This document shows positions 8,028-15,960 of a stretch of 64,000 bases of DNA, in pieces. The stretch comes from Nocardioides sp. URHA0020 (lineage in GTDB: Bacteria; Actinomycetota; Actinomycetes; Propionibacteriales; Nocardioidaceae): NCBI RefSeq assembly GCF_000620705.1, contig NZ_KK211170.1:62001-126000 (forward strand), given 5' to 3'. Each line of letters begins with the position of its first letter. Position 1 is the first letter of the stretch. The position numbers and the translations under genes were made by a program. The notes beneath the pieces were generated by a model. It ran no database searches. It was not told the origin of the DNA and worked only from the letters and a program-made list of their open reading frames with translations.

Positions 8028-10582
8028 GTGCATGGCGGGATGAAGATCTACCGCGGCAGCGCCGCCGCTGCTCGCAACTACGTCGAGGCCGATCGATCCC
8101 GGGCGGACGACTACTACCTGGCCGAGGGGAGCGGGCTGGCGCAGCGGCTGGTCGCCCGGCCCGGCGAGGTCCAGCTACGGGCGGACATGGATGGTGCGAC
8201 GTACGAGCAGTGGGTGGCCGGGTACGACGTTGACACCGGGAAGGTCAAGGGCCGGCTCCGCACCGACGACCAGGCGGTGCGGTTCGTCGAGGTGACCGTC
8301 AACGGGCCGAAGACCTGGTCCGTGGCGGCCGCGCTGCACCCCGAGATCGCGGAGGCGTACGACGCTGCCCAGGATCGCGCCGCGGTCGAGATCGTCGGCT
8401 GGCTGTCCGAGCACTCGACCACCCGGGTCGGGCCCCGCGGCCGGCAGGTGCAGGTGCCGGTCGGGGAGATCGAGGCCGCCGTTGTACGCCACTTCACGTC
8501 GCGGGCCAGTGATCCGCACCGGCATCTCCACCTCCAGATCAACGCGCGGGTCTTCGCCGATGGCCGTTGGCGGGGGCTGCACACCGTAGGGGTCCGCGAC
8601 AGCCTCGAGGCGATCAACGGCATGGGGCACGCCTCAGTGATGACTGATCCCGGATTCCGCGCCGCGCTGGCGGCGCATGGCTACTCCCTCGACGACGAGA
8701 GTAGCGAGGTCGTCGAGCTGGCTCCGTACGTCGGAGCGTTCAGTGCGCGGGCCCGGCAGATCGAGACCAACATCGACCGCTACGAGGCCGAATGGCGTGG
8801 TGAGCATGCTGGCGAGGAGCCCGGTCCGGCGCTGCGCCAGTCGTGGGACCGGCGGGCGTGGTCAGACGCTCGCCCGGACAAGGTCGTCCCGATCTCCGGG
8901 GAAGACCTGCGCAGGCGATGGGTCGAGGAATGGGAGAGCTGGGGTTCGCCGCACCGGGTCTCGACAAGCTCGACCAACGAAAGCGGGTCCCGGCTGTCCG
9001 GCCGGGGGAGCTCGACCGAGAAGCTGTGGTCGAGACAGCACTGACGCGGCTCGGCTCCCGACGCTCGGCATGGAACGCCGCCGACGCACGCGGTGAGGTC
9101 GAGAAGCTCATCGCCGCAGCGGGCTTGGTCGTCGACGGTGCCGTACGTCGCGAGCTCGCCGAGGATCTCGCTGCCCGAGTCGTCGAAGCCTCGCGGCCGC
9201 TGCTCGGCCGCGATGACGTGCCCGAGCACGTCCGGTCCCTCACTTCGCCCGTGGTGCTCGCGGTCGAACGGGACCTCGTCGACCGGATCGCTCGGCGCGC
9301 GGGCGCCGGGACGATCACCGTGGTCGATGGCGCCGCCGGTTCGGGCAAGACGCGGCGCCTCGCAGCGATGCGCGCGCAGGTCGAGGCGCGCCGCGGGCGG
9401 ATGCTGGTCGTCTCGCCGACCAGGAAGGCCGCTCAGGTCGCGGCCGGTGAGGTCGGCACGCACACTGACTCCGTGGCGCGGCTGCTGTATCAGTACGGCT
9501 ACCGCTGGGATTCGGACGGACGGTGGGGACGGGTAGTGCCAGCCCCTGGAGCGCCGCGGCTGGACCGCCGTACCCATCTCGTCGTCGACGAGGCCGGGAT
9601 GCTCCATCAGGACACGGCCCGCGCGCTCCTCGAGCTCGCCGACAATGCCGGCGCTCAAATAACGTTGATCGGCGACCGCCACCAGCTCCCCGCCGTTGGA
9701 CGCGGGGGAGTGCTCGACCTCGCGGTCCGTTACGCCCCCGACCGTGTCGTCGAGCTCGAGGGCGTACGCCGTTCACCGATCCGAAGTACGCCGACCTGTC
9801 GCTGCAGATGCGCCGTGGTGAGCGAACTGGTGAGGTGTTCGACGAGCTCGTCCGCCGAGGTCTTGTGGTCGTGCACGCCAGCGGCGTCGAGCGGACCGCT
9901 GTGCTCGCGACGCGCGCCGCGGACGGTGACCTGGTGGTCGCCGACACGTGCGAGCAGGTTGCGCAGATCAACGGGATCGCTCGCCAGTTCCGCGTTACCA
10001 CCGGTGCGGTCACCGGTGGGCAGCTCACCACGACGGGGGAGCAGATCGGCATCGGCGATCGCATCGCCACCCGTCGCAACGACACCGACCTCGGTGTGGC
10101 CAACCGGGAACTCTGGACCGTGATCGGCTCGCAGCACGGCGCGCTCGATGTCGTCGGTGACTCCGGCCGTCGCACCCTGCCGGCGCAGTACGCGGCCGAG
10201 CACGTCGAGCTGGCCTACGCGACCACGGCGTACGGCGCCCGGGCTCGACCGTCCAGACGTCACACCTGCTGGTCGGCGAGCACACACCGGTGCCGCCTCG
10301 GCGTACGTCAGGATGACCCGCGGCCGCGAGCGCAACGTCGCGCACCTGGTTGCTGAGTCCACCGATGACGCCCGCAACCAATGGATCGCCGTCTTCGGCC
10401 GCGACCGCGCCGACCTCGGCCCCGCCCACGTCGCCCAGCTCGCCGCGGACGCGGTCGACCGGTACGGCCCGACCGCGCCGAGGCGGCGGCCGACGACTCG
10501 GCCACTGGTGCCAGTCCGGCGAGGGGCCGACCTCAGCTACCGGCCACCGGCGCAGACCTCCGGGGGCGCCATCGGTCTCTGA
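8028..10582 (+). pseudogene. traA: MobF/TraA-type relaxase-helicase, broken by at least four frameshifts
   Basis: The pieces together encode a conjugative relaxase fused to a RecD-like helicase. The first frame (8028 to about 8950) has the metal-binding HUH motif PHRHLHLQINARVF and a Tyr pair early on (DDYYLAEG). A second frame (to about 9772) carries Walker A VDGAAGSGKT and Walker B VVDEAGM. A third (about 9773-10238) continues with FTDPKYADLS onward. A short fourth frame (STVQTSHLLVGEHT) bridges to the last frame, which has the helicase motif VRMTRGRERN and stops at 10582. Each join is explained by a small indel, for example one base missing near 9772 and two extra bases near 10283. The first shift coincides with a REP-like insert at 8956-8994. 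The protein cannot be made intact, so the element is probably no longer self-mobile. Confidence 0.88.
8956..8994. repeat. REP-like insert inside relaxase reading frame
   Basis: The segment contains GTCTCGACAAGCTCGACCAA, nearly identical to the copy at 17493-17532 (one base differs in the core). Such short elements are scattered through Nocardioides-type genomes and in one minus-strand frame encode 'LVE(P/L)VET'. Here it sits exactly where the relaxase frame changes, so its insertion is a plausible cause of the first frameshift. Confidence 0.55.
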
Positions 10583-10596
10583 CCGAACCAGCCGCC

Positions 10597-10779
10597 TCAG
10601 GGCGCCGTCATGATGCTCGGGTCGACCTTCGTAGCGGCGTACGTCAAACAGGCCTTGATGTCCTCCGACGTCAGGTCCGGGTGATTCGCCAGGATCTCGG
10701 CCTCGGCTGCGCCCGCAACCAGCAGTGAGATGACGTCGGTGACGCGTACGCGCGTACCACCAACGACAGGACGCCCCTG
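10597..10779 (-). pseudogene. DUF433-domain remnant, out of frame with upstream XRE gene
   Basis: Read on the minus strand this frame gives RPVVGGTRVRVTDVISLL, then EAEILANHPDLTSEDIKACL, and ends at the TGA at 10597, all typical of DUF433. The start of the same domain (LLQRISINPGS) is in the neighbouring frame, at the C-terminus of the XRE gene. A single-base change near 10780 therefore separates the two halves. DUF433 proteins are often antitoxin-like partners of PIN or DUF5615 toxins; no such partner is visible here. Confidence 0.7.
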
Positions 10780-11549
10780 GGAGATCCGGGGTTAATGGAG
10801 ATGCGCTGGAGCAAGGATGCGATCCGAGCGGTGTGAGGGTCGGGCGCAGGTCTTGGGTCGAAACGGGACCGCCGCGGTGGTGGCGGGGGAGGCGGTGGCG
10901 GCAGCAACTCGAATCCACGAATTCGGGCGTACGCCGCGGTCTCCGGATCCTGTCCGTGCCGGTGGAAGATGTTTCCGATGAGCCGGCTCTCGCGAGCAAC
11001 CGCGATCGCCGGCAGCCAGACCTTGCGGACCGGCGCGGGAAGGTCGAGCTCATCCCACAGGTCGACGAGGAGCGCGCCGTCGAGCCACCGGATCATGTGT
11101 TGGGGGAGTCCCTGAAGGATCAGGATCTCGTAGGCACGGCGACGATCGGTCCGATCTTTGAGGTTCCATTCTTCCTTCGGTGCGTGCCGCACCAGGTCGG
11201 GGATATGAAGGGTGTCAAAGCAGTCGGGCGTCTGCACTCGCCACAGCAGGTTCGGCGCCCAGAAGGGGTCGATGCCCTCGGGGTGGTACTCCTCGAAGTC
11301 AATCCGCACGTGCAGCATCAGCTCGCAACCCATCACGCCCAGCAGTCGCGCCGCGACGTTCAAGGACGGGGTCTTCAGTCCGCGCTCGTACGCCGAGATC
11401 GTCGCCTGGGACGTGCGACCCCTCCGGGCCAGCTCAGCCTGAGTGAGGCCGCTGACTCGTCTCGCCACTTCGACGAGATACACCGGGTCTGTAGCCCGAC
11501 GATACCCAATCGAGTGTTTCAGGCCCCTGGGCTGGCACGTGCTGCGCAC
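10671..11549 (-). CDS. XRE-family regulator with poly-proline tail, read-through at C-terminus
   Basis: Residues about 25-75 form a clear helix-turn-helix of the XRE class (GLTQAELARRGRTSQATIS, then AYERGLKTPSLNVAARLLG). A region of about 130 residues follows, with RAYEILILQGLPQHMIRWLD, of no family I can name. A run of nine prolines leads into the first residues of a DUF433 domain, then into a nonsense tail because of the frameshift near 10780. The native protein may have been an XRE-linker-DUF433 fusion, or two genes may have been joined. The GTG at 11549 is the longest start; a GTG about 20 codons downstream (VYLVEVARR) is equally possible. DNA binding is likely; targets are unknown. Confidence 0.65.
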   Translation of the reverse strand: MRSTCQPRGLKHSIGYRRATDPVYLVEVARRVSGLTQAELARRGRTSQATISAYERGLKTPSLNVAARLLGVMGCELMLHVRIDFEEYHPEGIDPFWAPNLLWRVQTPDCFDTLHIPDLVRHAPKEEWNLKDRTDRRRAYEILILQGLPQHMIRWLDGALLVDLWDELDLPAPVRKVWLPAIAVARESRLIGNIFHRHGQDPETAAYARIRGFELLPPPPPPPPPRRSRFDPRPAPDPHTARIASLLQRISINPGSPRGVLSLVVRAYASPTSSHCWLRAQPRPRSWRITRT

Positions 11550-11636
11550 CTAGCTGGTGAACGGCCGACTCCACCGACGACAAGCACTAGCTGTCCGCGA
11601 GGGAGCACATCCATCACTCACCGGAGGTACGCACCA

Positions 11637-11867
11637 ATGACTGCCACGACCCACCACGTCCCGTTCCCCGAGCGCGACCCCGAAGACCTGCTGACATTGT
11701 CCGAGGTGGCTGAGATCCTGAGAGTTCCGGTCAACACGATGCGCTGGTGGCGCCAGCGCGGCGTCGGGCCGGAGTTCTTCAAGATCGGCCGCCACCTCGT
11801 CACCACCGTGGGCGACGTACGACGGTTCATCCGCGAGGAGCGCCGCCAGCAGCGTGGCGCTCTCTGA
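11637..11867 (+). CDS. xis: Excisionase-like helix-turn-helix protein
   Basis: This 76-residue protein has a MerR/excisionase-type helix-turn-helix (LLTLSEVAEILRVPVNTMRW, then WRQRGVGPEFFKIGRHLV). A good ribosome binding site, GGAGG, precedes the ATG. It ends 27 bp before the integrase and is read in the same direction, the usual arrangement for the directionality factor of an integrative element. It should bind near the attachment site and help the integrase excise the element. Symbol given by role and context only. Confidence 0.82.
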   Translation: MTATTHHVPFPERDPEDLLTLSEVAEILRVPVNTMRWWRQRGVGPEFFKIGRHLVTTVGDVRRFIREERRQQRGAL

Positions 11868-11894
11868 TCCGCACCCACCTCCCACGGAGGAGCC

Positions 11895-13085
11895 ATGGCC
11901 AACATCCAGAAGCGGCCGGACGGCCGCTGGCGTGCTCGGTACCGCGACGAGGCAGGTCGCGAGCACGCCAAGCACTTCGCGCGCAAGGTCGAGGCGCAAC
12001 GCTGGATCGACGAGGTCGCCACCTCGATCGTCACCGGCCAGTACGTCGACCCGCGCGCCGGCAAGATCACCTTCCAGGAGTACGCCGAGCAGTGGCGCGC
12101 CGCGCAGGTCCACAGACCCACCAGCGCGGCGTACGTCGAGGGCATGCTCAGGCGCCACGTCTACCCGATCTACGGCGCCCGGGCGATCGGCAGCATCCTG
12201 CCCTCGGAGATCCAAGCGTGGGTCAAGCTGCTGGGCGTCGGAGATCGGGCGACGAAGCGCAAACCGCTGGCGGCCGGGACCATCGGCGTCCTGTCCGGGA
12301 TCTTCCGCTCGGCGGTGCGGGACCGGCGGATCATGGCGAACCCATGCGAGGGCACCCGGCTGCCGCGGGTCGAACGACGGCGGATCAGTCCGCTGACCAC
12401 CGTGCAGGTCGAGACGCTGCGTGCCGAGCTGCCCGACGAGCTCAAGGCGCTGGTCACCTTCGCCGCCGGGACCGGCATGCGCCAGGGTGAGATCTTCGGC
12501 CTGACCCGCGACCGACTGCGACTGCTGGGTGCGAACCCGGTGGTCTTGGTCGATCGACAGCTGCTGACACGGCTGGGTCGCGTCACCGAGTTCGGGCCGC
12601 TGAAGACGAGGGTGAGCTACCGCGCTATCCCGCTGCCCATGGCCGTCGTCGACGCCCTCAACGAGCACCTGGCGGCTCGCGACATCGCTGACGACGACCT
12701 GGTCTTCACCCTCGACGGCCGGCCGATCACCAGACAGGCCTTCGGCCACGTCTGGCGGCCGGTCGCCAAGATCGCCGGACTGAACGCCGCGACCGGCCCG
12801 GGCATGCACGCGCTTCGGCACTACTACGCCTCGCTGCTGATCCGGTACGGCGAGTCCGTCAAGACCGTGCAGATCCGACTCGGACACGCGTCCGCTGTAG
12901 AGACGTTGGATACGTACAGCCACCTGTGGCCAGACTCGGACGACCGCACTCGCGATGCGATCGACTCGGTGCTCGGGCCGCGCCGAGAGGGCGAACAGGA
13001 GGTGCCGGGCGCGTACGGCTCCCGCGCGGACGCGCTCGAGGTCGCCTGGAATTGTTTCTCATTGTTGATATTTCGGCTGAAATGA
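11895..13085 (+). CDS. int: Tyrosine site-specific integrase
   Basis: This 396-residue tyrosine recombinase has an AP2-like arm-binding N-terminus (MANIQKRPDGRWRARYRDEA), a core-binding SAM-like domain around residues 55-150 and a catalytic domain with all key residues: Arg in GTGMRQGE, HALRHYYAS, LGHAS and the nucleophile in DTYSHLW. A GGAGG site precedes the ATG. It is intact, unlike the relaxase, so it could still catalyse integration or excision. The last residues (CFSLLIFRLK) are encoded by the left half of the dyad at 13053-13100, so the stop lies inside that regulatory element. The integrase usually lies near one end of an element; rnpB at 17.8-18.2 kb is the nearest conserved chromosomal landmark. 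Confidence 0.93.
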   Translation: MANIQKRPDGRWRARYRDEAGREHAKHFARKVEAQRWIDEVATSIVTGQYVDPRAGKITFQEYAEQWRAAQVHRPTSAAYVEGMLRRHVYPIYGARAIGSILPSEIQAWVKLLGVGDRATKRKPLAAGTIGVLSGIFRSAVRDRRIMANPCEGTRLPRVERRRISPLTTVQVETLRAELPDELKALVTFAAGTGMRQGEIFGLTRDRLRLLGANPVVLVDRQLLTRLGRVTEFGPLKTRVSYRAIPLPMAVVDALNEHLAARDIADDDLVFTLDGRPITRQAFGHVWRPVAKIAGLNAATGPGMHALRHYYASLLIRYGESVKTVQIRLGHASAVETLDTYSHLWPDSDDRTRDAIDSVLGPRREGEQEVPGAYGSRADALEVAWNCFSLLIFRLK

Positions 13086-13100
13086 CTAAAATGAGAAACA
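13053..13100. promoter_or_regulatory. Composite dyad: operator for the XRE/AbiEii toxin-antitoxin pair
   Basis: An 11-bp arm TGTTTCTCATT and its exact complement AATGAGAAACA flank an inner repeat ATTTC-GGCT-GAAAT. Both are centred on the same point (13076.5), with 6-bp spacers between. The stretch is AT-rich in a GC-rich background, covers the integrase stop codon and reaches the start of the XRE gene. This is the expected layout of a self-controlled operator bound by a dimeric or tetrameric HTH antitoxin. Confidence 0.7.
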
Positions 13101-13561
13101 TGCCAGCCACTAGTCCCTACATGAGCGCAGAACAACGGGCGGATCTCGAACGCCTGGGCGCGCGCCTCCGCGAACGGCGGAAGGCCCTCGGTGTCACGGT
13201 AGTCGCCTGTGCAGAGGCTGCTGGCGTGTCGCGCGTGACCCTGCACAGGATCGAGGCCGGCAACCCCTCGGTCACGATTGGCGCCTACAGCAACGTCGCA
13301 GCCGCACTCGGGCTCCACCTCGTCGTCCCCATCCTCGACGCTCCAGGAGCAGAGCCGGAGACGATCACGGTCGGCGACTACCCCGGCCTCCGCACCCTGG
13401 CCTGGCAGACCGACGCCGGCACCAGCATCACGGAGACGGAGGCACTCAACCTCTACGAACGCGGCTGGCGAGACCTCGACCGGGAGACCCTCACGGATCA
13501 AGAGAAGGCGTTCATCCAGCACCTCGCGGACACCTATAGCAAAGGGAGGCTCTTTGTTTAG
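13100..13561 (+). CDS. XRE-family antitoxin of a nucleotidyltransferase toxin pair
   Basis: This helix-turn-helix protein of about 153 residues has the core GVTVVACAEAAGVSRVTLHR followed by IEAGNPSVTIGAYSNVAAAL. Its C-terminal half, with LTDQEKAFIQHLADTYSKGR, probably contacts the toxin. In-frame ATGs at 13082, 13091, 13100 and 13121 are all possible; I chose 13100 because it lies just outside the dyad, and none has a strong ribosome binding site. The stop overlaps the toxin start by 8 bp, a typical antitoxin-toxin layout. It should neutralise the downstream protein and repress its own promoter through the dyad. Confidence 0.75.
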   Translation: MPATSPYMSAEQRADLERLGARLRERRKALGVTVVACAEAAGVSRVTLHRIEAGNPSVTIGAYSNVAAALGLHLVVPILDAPGAEPETITVGDYPGLRTLAWQTDAGTSITETEALNLYERGWRDLDRETLTDQEKAFIQHLADTYSKGRLFV

Positions 13562-14351
13562 GCGCGTCCACCACCAACGGGTGGCCGAAGTGCTGTCAAT
13601 GCTCGACGCACCGCTCCTGGCCGAGCACAACTGCTGGTTCGCAGGCGGCGCCGCGATCGTCCTCGCCAACGGTGAGTACCGAGAGTCGGTCGACATCGAG
13701 TTCCTGGTCTCCGACCAGCAGTCCTACCGCCAACTGCGCCAGATCGTCAGAGATCGTGGGCTCAACGCTCTGGCGACACGCAACCTGGAGGTGGGTCGAA
13801 CCCCTCCGGTCGATGGCTACAAAATCCGGACCTCGGTGCTCGTTGGCGGGGTGGCGATCAAGATCGAAATCATCCACGAAGGTCGCATCGACCTCGACAC
13901 TCCCTCGTCAGAGGACAAAATCTGCGGTGTACTGACCCTGACGCGAACCGACCAGGTCGCAAGCAAGCTGCTTGCCAACGATGACCGCTGGGCAGACACC
14001 TCGACGTTCAGCCGCGACCTCATCGACCTGGCCATGATGAGACCCGACACAGCCGCCCTGAAGGCTGGCGCGCGCAAGGCATTCGACGCGTATGGCAAGA
14101 CGGTCGGAGAGAGCCTCAGCAGCGCCATCTCCTACCTCCGCGAACACCCGCACCGTCTCGACCAATACATCCGCGCCCTCAACATCGAGGCGCCGCGAGC
14201 AGCTGTCTGGCAAAGCGTCCGCGATCTTTCCGCACGATGCGCCAGGATCGAAGGTCTCGGCCCGTCGATCATCAGTACTGCAGGTGCTCATGATGACGGT
14301 GATGGCTCAGCAAGAGATCACCAAAGTCGGATGGTGCTGCCGAGCGCCTAA
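13554..14351 (+). CDS. AbiEii/AbiGii-like nucleotidyltransferase toxin
   Basis: This 265-residue protein has the nucleotidyltransferase signature FAGGAAIVL followed by RESVDIEFLVSD, the GG...S-D-I pattern of AbiEii-type enzymes, then TRTDQVASKLLANDDRW and an Asp-rich helix (RDLIDLAMM). AbiEii-type toxins transfer nucleotides to cellular RNA or protein targets and stop growth, as in phage abortive infection. The start is the TTG at 13554, preceded by AAAGGGAGG at good distance and overlapping the end of the antitoxin gene. The partner here is an XRE protein and not AbiEi, so it is not a canonical AbiE system. The target is unknown. Confidence 0.78.
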   Translation: MFRRVHHQRVAEVLSMLDAPLLAEHNCWFAGGAAIVLANGEYRESVDIEFLVSDQQSYRQLRQIVRDRGLNALATRNLEVGRTPPVDGYKIRTSVLVGGVAIKIEIIHEGRIDLDTPSSEDKICGVLTLTRTDQVASKLLANDDRWADTSTFSRDLIDLAMMRPDTAALKAGARKAFDAYGKTVGESLSSAISYLREHPHRLDQYIRALNIEAPRAAVWQSVRDLSARCARIEGLGPSIISTAGAHDDGDGSARDHQSRMVLPSA

Positions 14352-14385
14352 GCAGCGAAAGGACCACAACGAAGACCGCAACTCG

Positions 14386-14976
14386 TTATGCGGTTCCGTC
14401 CTGAAGTGGAGTCCCTCTCGTGATCGGCATCGCGTGCTCCGGCGCCGGGTAATCCTTTGCCAGGTCCGCGATCAACTCCAACTCTCGTGCCAACCCCTCA
14501 CGACCCCTCAACCGCACGTTGTGCTCGGCGCTGGCTGGGTCATTCGCGAAGTAGATGACATTCACATCAAGGGCTGGAACGTCGGCTCGCATCAAACTGA
14601 TGATCCGGCTTAGGGCGCGCGCCCGGCAGTAGGCGACATCGCTGATAAGGACCGACTGGCCATTGCGCAGTGCCTCAATTGCAGCGGGCCGGTTCCGACT
14701 CCACTCAGGGTCAGGCCGCCCAAGGATCGCGTCCGCTTGGTAGTCATCTAATACGAGAACGTCGGGGTGTTCGACCTTGAAGTGCTCGTTAAGGTAGGTG
14801 GACTTCCCTGAACCTGGCAGTCCGACCAGGACGTGCAAGATTCCAACCGGCTGGCCCATGGCTGGCACGCTAGCGCTCCGCCCCAGCAGTTGGGCCTCCT
14901 TGGGTTCGGCTCCCTTCGGAGCGCTCATATCTTCGCGGCTGGGCGCGGCTTCAGGACGCACGTTGCTGAGTGCCAC
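14386..14976 (-). CDS. P-loop kinase / zeta-toxin-like ATPase
   Basis: This P-loop protein shows Walker A VGLPGSGKST, an Asp pair in VLVLDDYQAD, and an Arg-rich lid-like segment NVRLRGREG. This pattern occurs in small AAA-type kinases, including polynucleotide-kinase-like and zeta-toxin-like proteins. The longest frame gives 196 residues, but a start at MGQPVGILHVL (about residue 40) fits the fold better; no clear ribosome binding site decides. It faces the XRE/AbiEii pair tail to tail, with 34 bp between the stops. Substrate is unknown; a role in RNA repair, sugar phosphorylation or toxicity cannot be told apart. Confidence 0.6.
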   Translation of the reverse strand: MALSNVRPEAAPSREDMSAPKGAEPKEAQLLGRSASVPAMGQPVGILHVLVGLPGSGKSTYLNEHFKVEHPDVLVLDDYQADAILGRPDPEWSRNRPAAIEALRNGQSVLISDVAYCRARALSRIISLMRADVPALDVNVIYFANDPASAEHNVRLRGREGLARELELIADLAKDYPAPEHAMPITRGTPLQDGTA

Positions 14977-15063
14977 TACAGGCGGCGGGCCAGGCGGCCT
15001 CGTCCAGCTCAGCGCGGCTGAGCGAACCGAAAGCGAGCCACCGGGATCGCCCGGGCTGCCCCC

Positions 15064-15444
15064 TCACAGGTAGTCCGCGGGTGCTGGACAGCGCCGAACT
15101 TTCTTCAGCCAGGTTGGGTCAATCTCGGTCAGGTGCCGCGAATGGATAACCACATAGTTGTCTTGGATCACGTGCAGCCGGTCGCCCTTCGACACAATCC
15201 CCGGCTTGCCCCACGCCTGCGTCGAGTATTCGCCGTTGTCGAACAGAATGTCGTAGTCGTAGCCCGGCGCGTTCTCGTCGACGCGAATAGCCACATAGTC
15301 CGGGTGAGACCACGCGGACCACATCGCCTTGGCTTTCGGTCGCAGCCATTCCTTCAGCGGTTCTTCGATGATGAACTCCACTAGAGCACTCAGCTTCCTT
15401 TCGCGGTCGGCGGACGAGAGTCCGGGGGTGCGTTCAAAGATCAT
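15064..15444 (-). CDS. Hypothetical protein, 126 residues
   Basis: I do not recognise this family. The sequence is soluble and mixed in composition, with acidic and aromatic residues (GYDYDILFDNGEYSTQAWG), and looks like a real folded protein with strands in its second half. No signal peptide or membrane segment is visible. It lies upstream of and in the same direction as the P-loop kinase, with about 90 bp between. Confidence 0.55.
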   Translation of the reverse strand: MIFERTPGLSSADRERKLSALVEFIIEEPLKEWLRPKAKAMWSAWSHPDYVAIRVDENAPGYDYDILFDNGEYSTQAWGKPGIVSKGDRLHVIQDNYVVIHSRHLTEIDPTWLKKVRRCPAPADYL

Positions 15445-15769
15445 CTTGTCGACTCACCCATGGAGTGCGTCCCTCTGCCGCCTTGCTCGGCGGCTCTCGC
15501 TCGCGCTCACGCTGCCACATGCAGTGGTTCATGGTCTGCTCTTGCACGAAGTTGAGATCTCGTTCGGGATGCGTCCACAACCGCCGCGCTGATCCAATGC
15601 ACTTTCGCGGACAACCACGAGACTGGTAGACGATTGCGCGGATCCGTGGCAGCACCTTCGCCCTTCCAGCTCGGCACTGCCGCTCGGTCGAAGCGGCTTG
15701 GAACCGACCTATTGTCAAAACTGACGGGCGTCGTTCACAGTTCGGGTCTCTGATCTCTAGGAGATCGCC
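15445..15769. other. Gene-poor stretch
   Basis: No well-supported gene. A minus-strand frame of 94 codons overlaps the start of the 126-residue gene, but it is basic, low in complexity at its end (QREREREPPS) and has no ribosome binding site. A promoter for the plus-strand 14-bp-repeat ORF may lie in the right part. Confidence 0.4.
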
Positions 15770-15868
15770 ATGACTGAACGATGCGCGGCGAACGATGCGC
15801 GGCGAACGATGCGCGGCGAACGATGCGCGGCGAACGATGCGCGGCGGGACATGCGCGGGAGGGTCTGA
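15770..15868 (+). CDS. Small ORF made of a 14-bp tandem repeat
   Basis: An ATG with a good site (AGGAGATCGCC just upstream) opens a 32-codon frame, MTERCAANDARRTMRG repeated about twice, ending TGA at 15868. Because the DNA unit is 14 bp, the protein cycles through three frames and repeats every 14 residues. It is Arg- and Cys-rich. It could be a real small peptide or a repeat array that happens to follow a Shine-Dalgarno-like sequence. Confidence 0.35.
   Translation: MTERCAANDARRTMRGERCAANDARRDMRGRV
15781..15860. repeat. 14-bp tandem repeat, about 5.5 copies
   Basis: The unit ATGCGCGGCGAACG occurs four times exactly from 15781 to 15836, then once with two or three changes (ending GGGAC) and once partially. 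Exact copies imply recent expansion or a binding-site array. No such array occurs elsewhere in the window. Confidence 0.9.
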
Positions 15869-15960
15869 TCATCAGCTTGACGTCCCTCAGCAACGGACCG
15901 CCTGAACGCAATTCTGCTTGATCCGTAGGAAGTGGAGCTAGCGACCCCTAGTTTGGCCGT

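Noticed and set aside
15434..15718. 94-codon minus-strand frame upstream of the 126-residue gene
   Set aside because: No ribosome binding site, low complexity at the end and no recognisable fold; kept only as a note on the gene-poor stretch.
15781..15860. CRISPR array
   Set aside because: The 14-bp units are directly adjacent without spacers, so this is a tandem repeat and not a CRISPR array.
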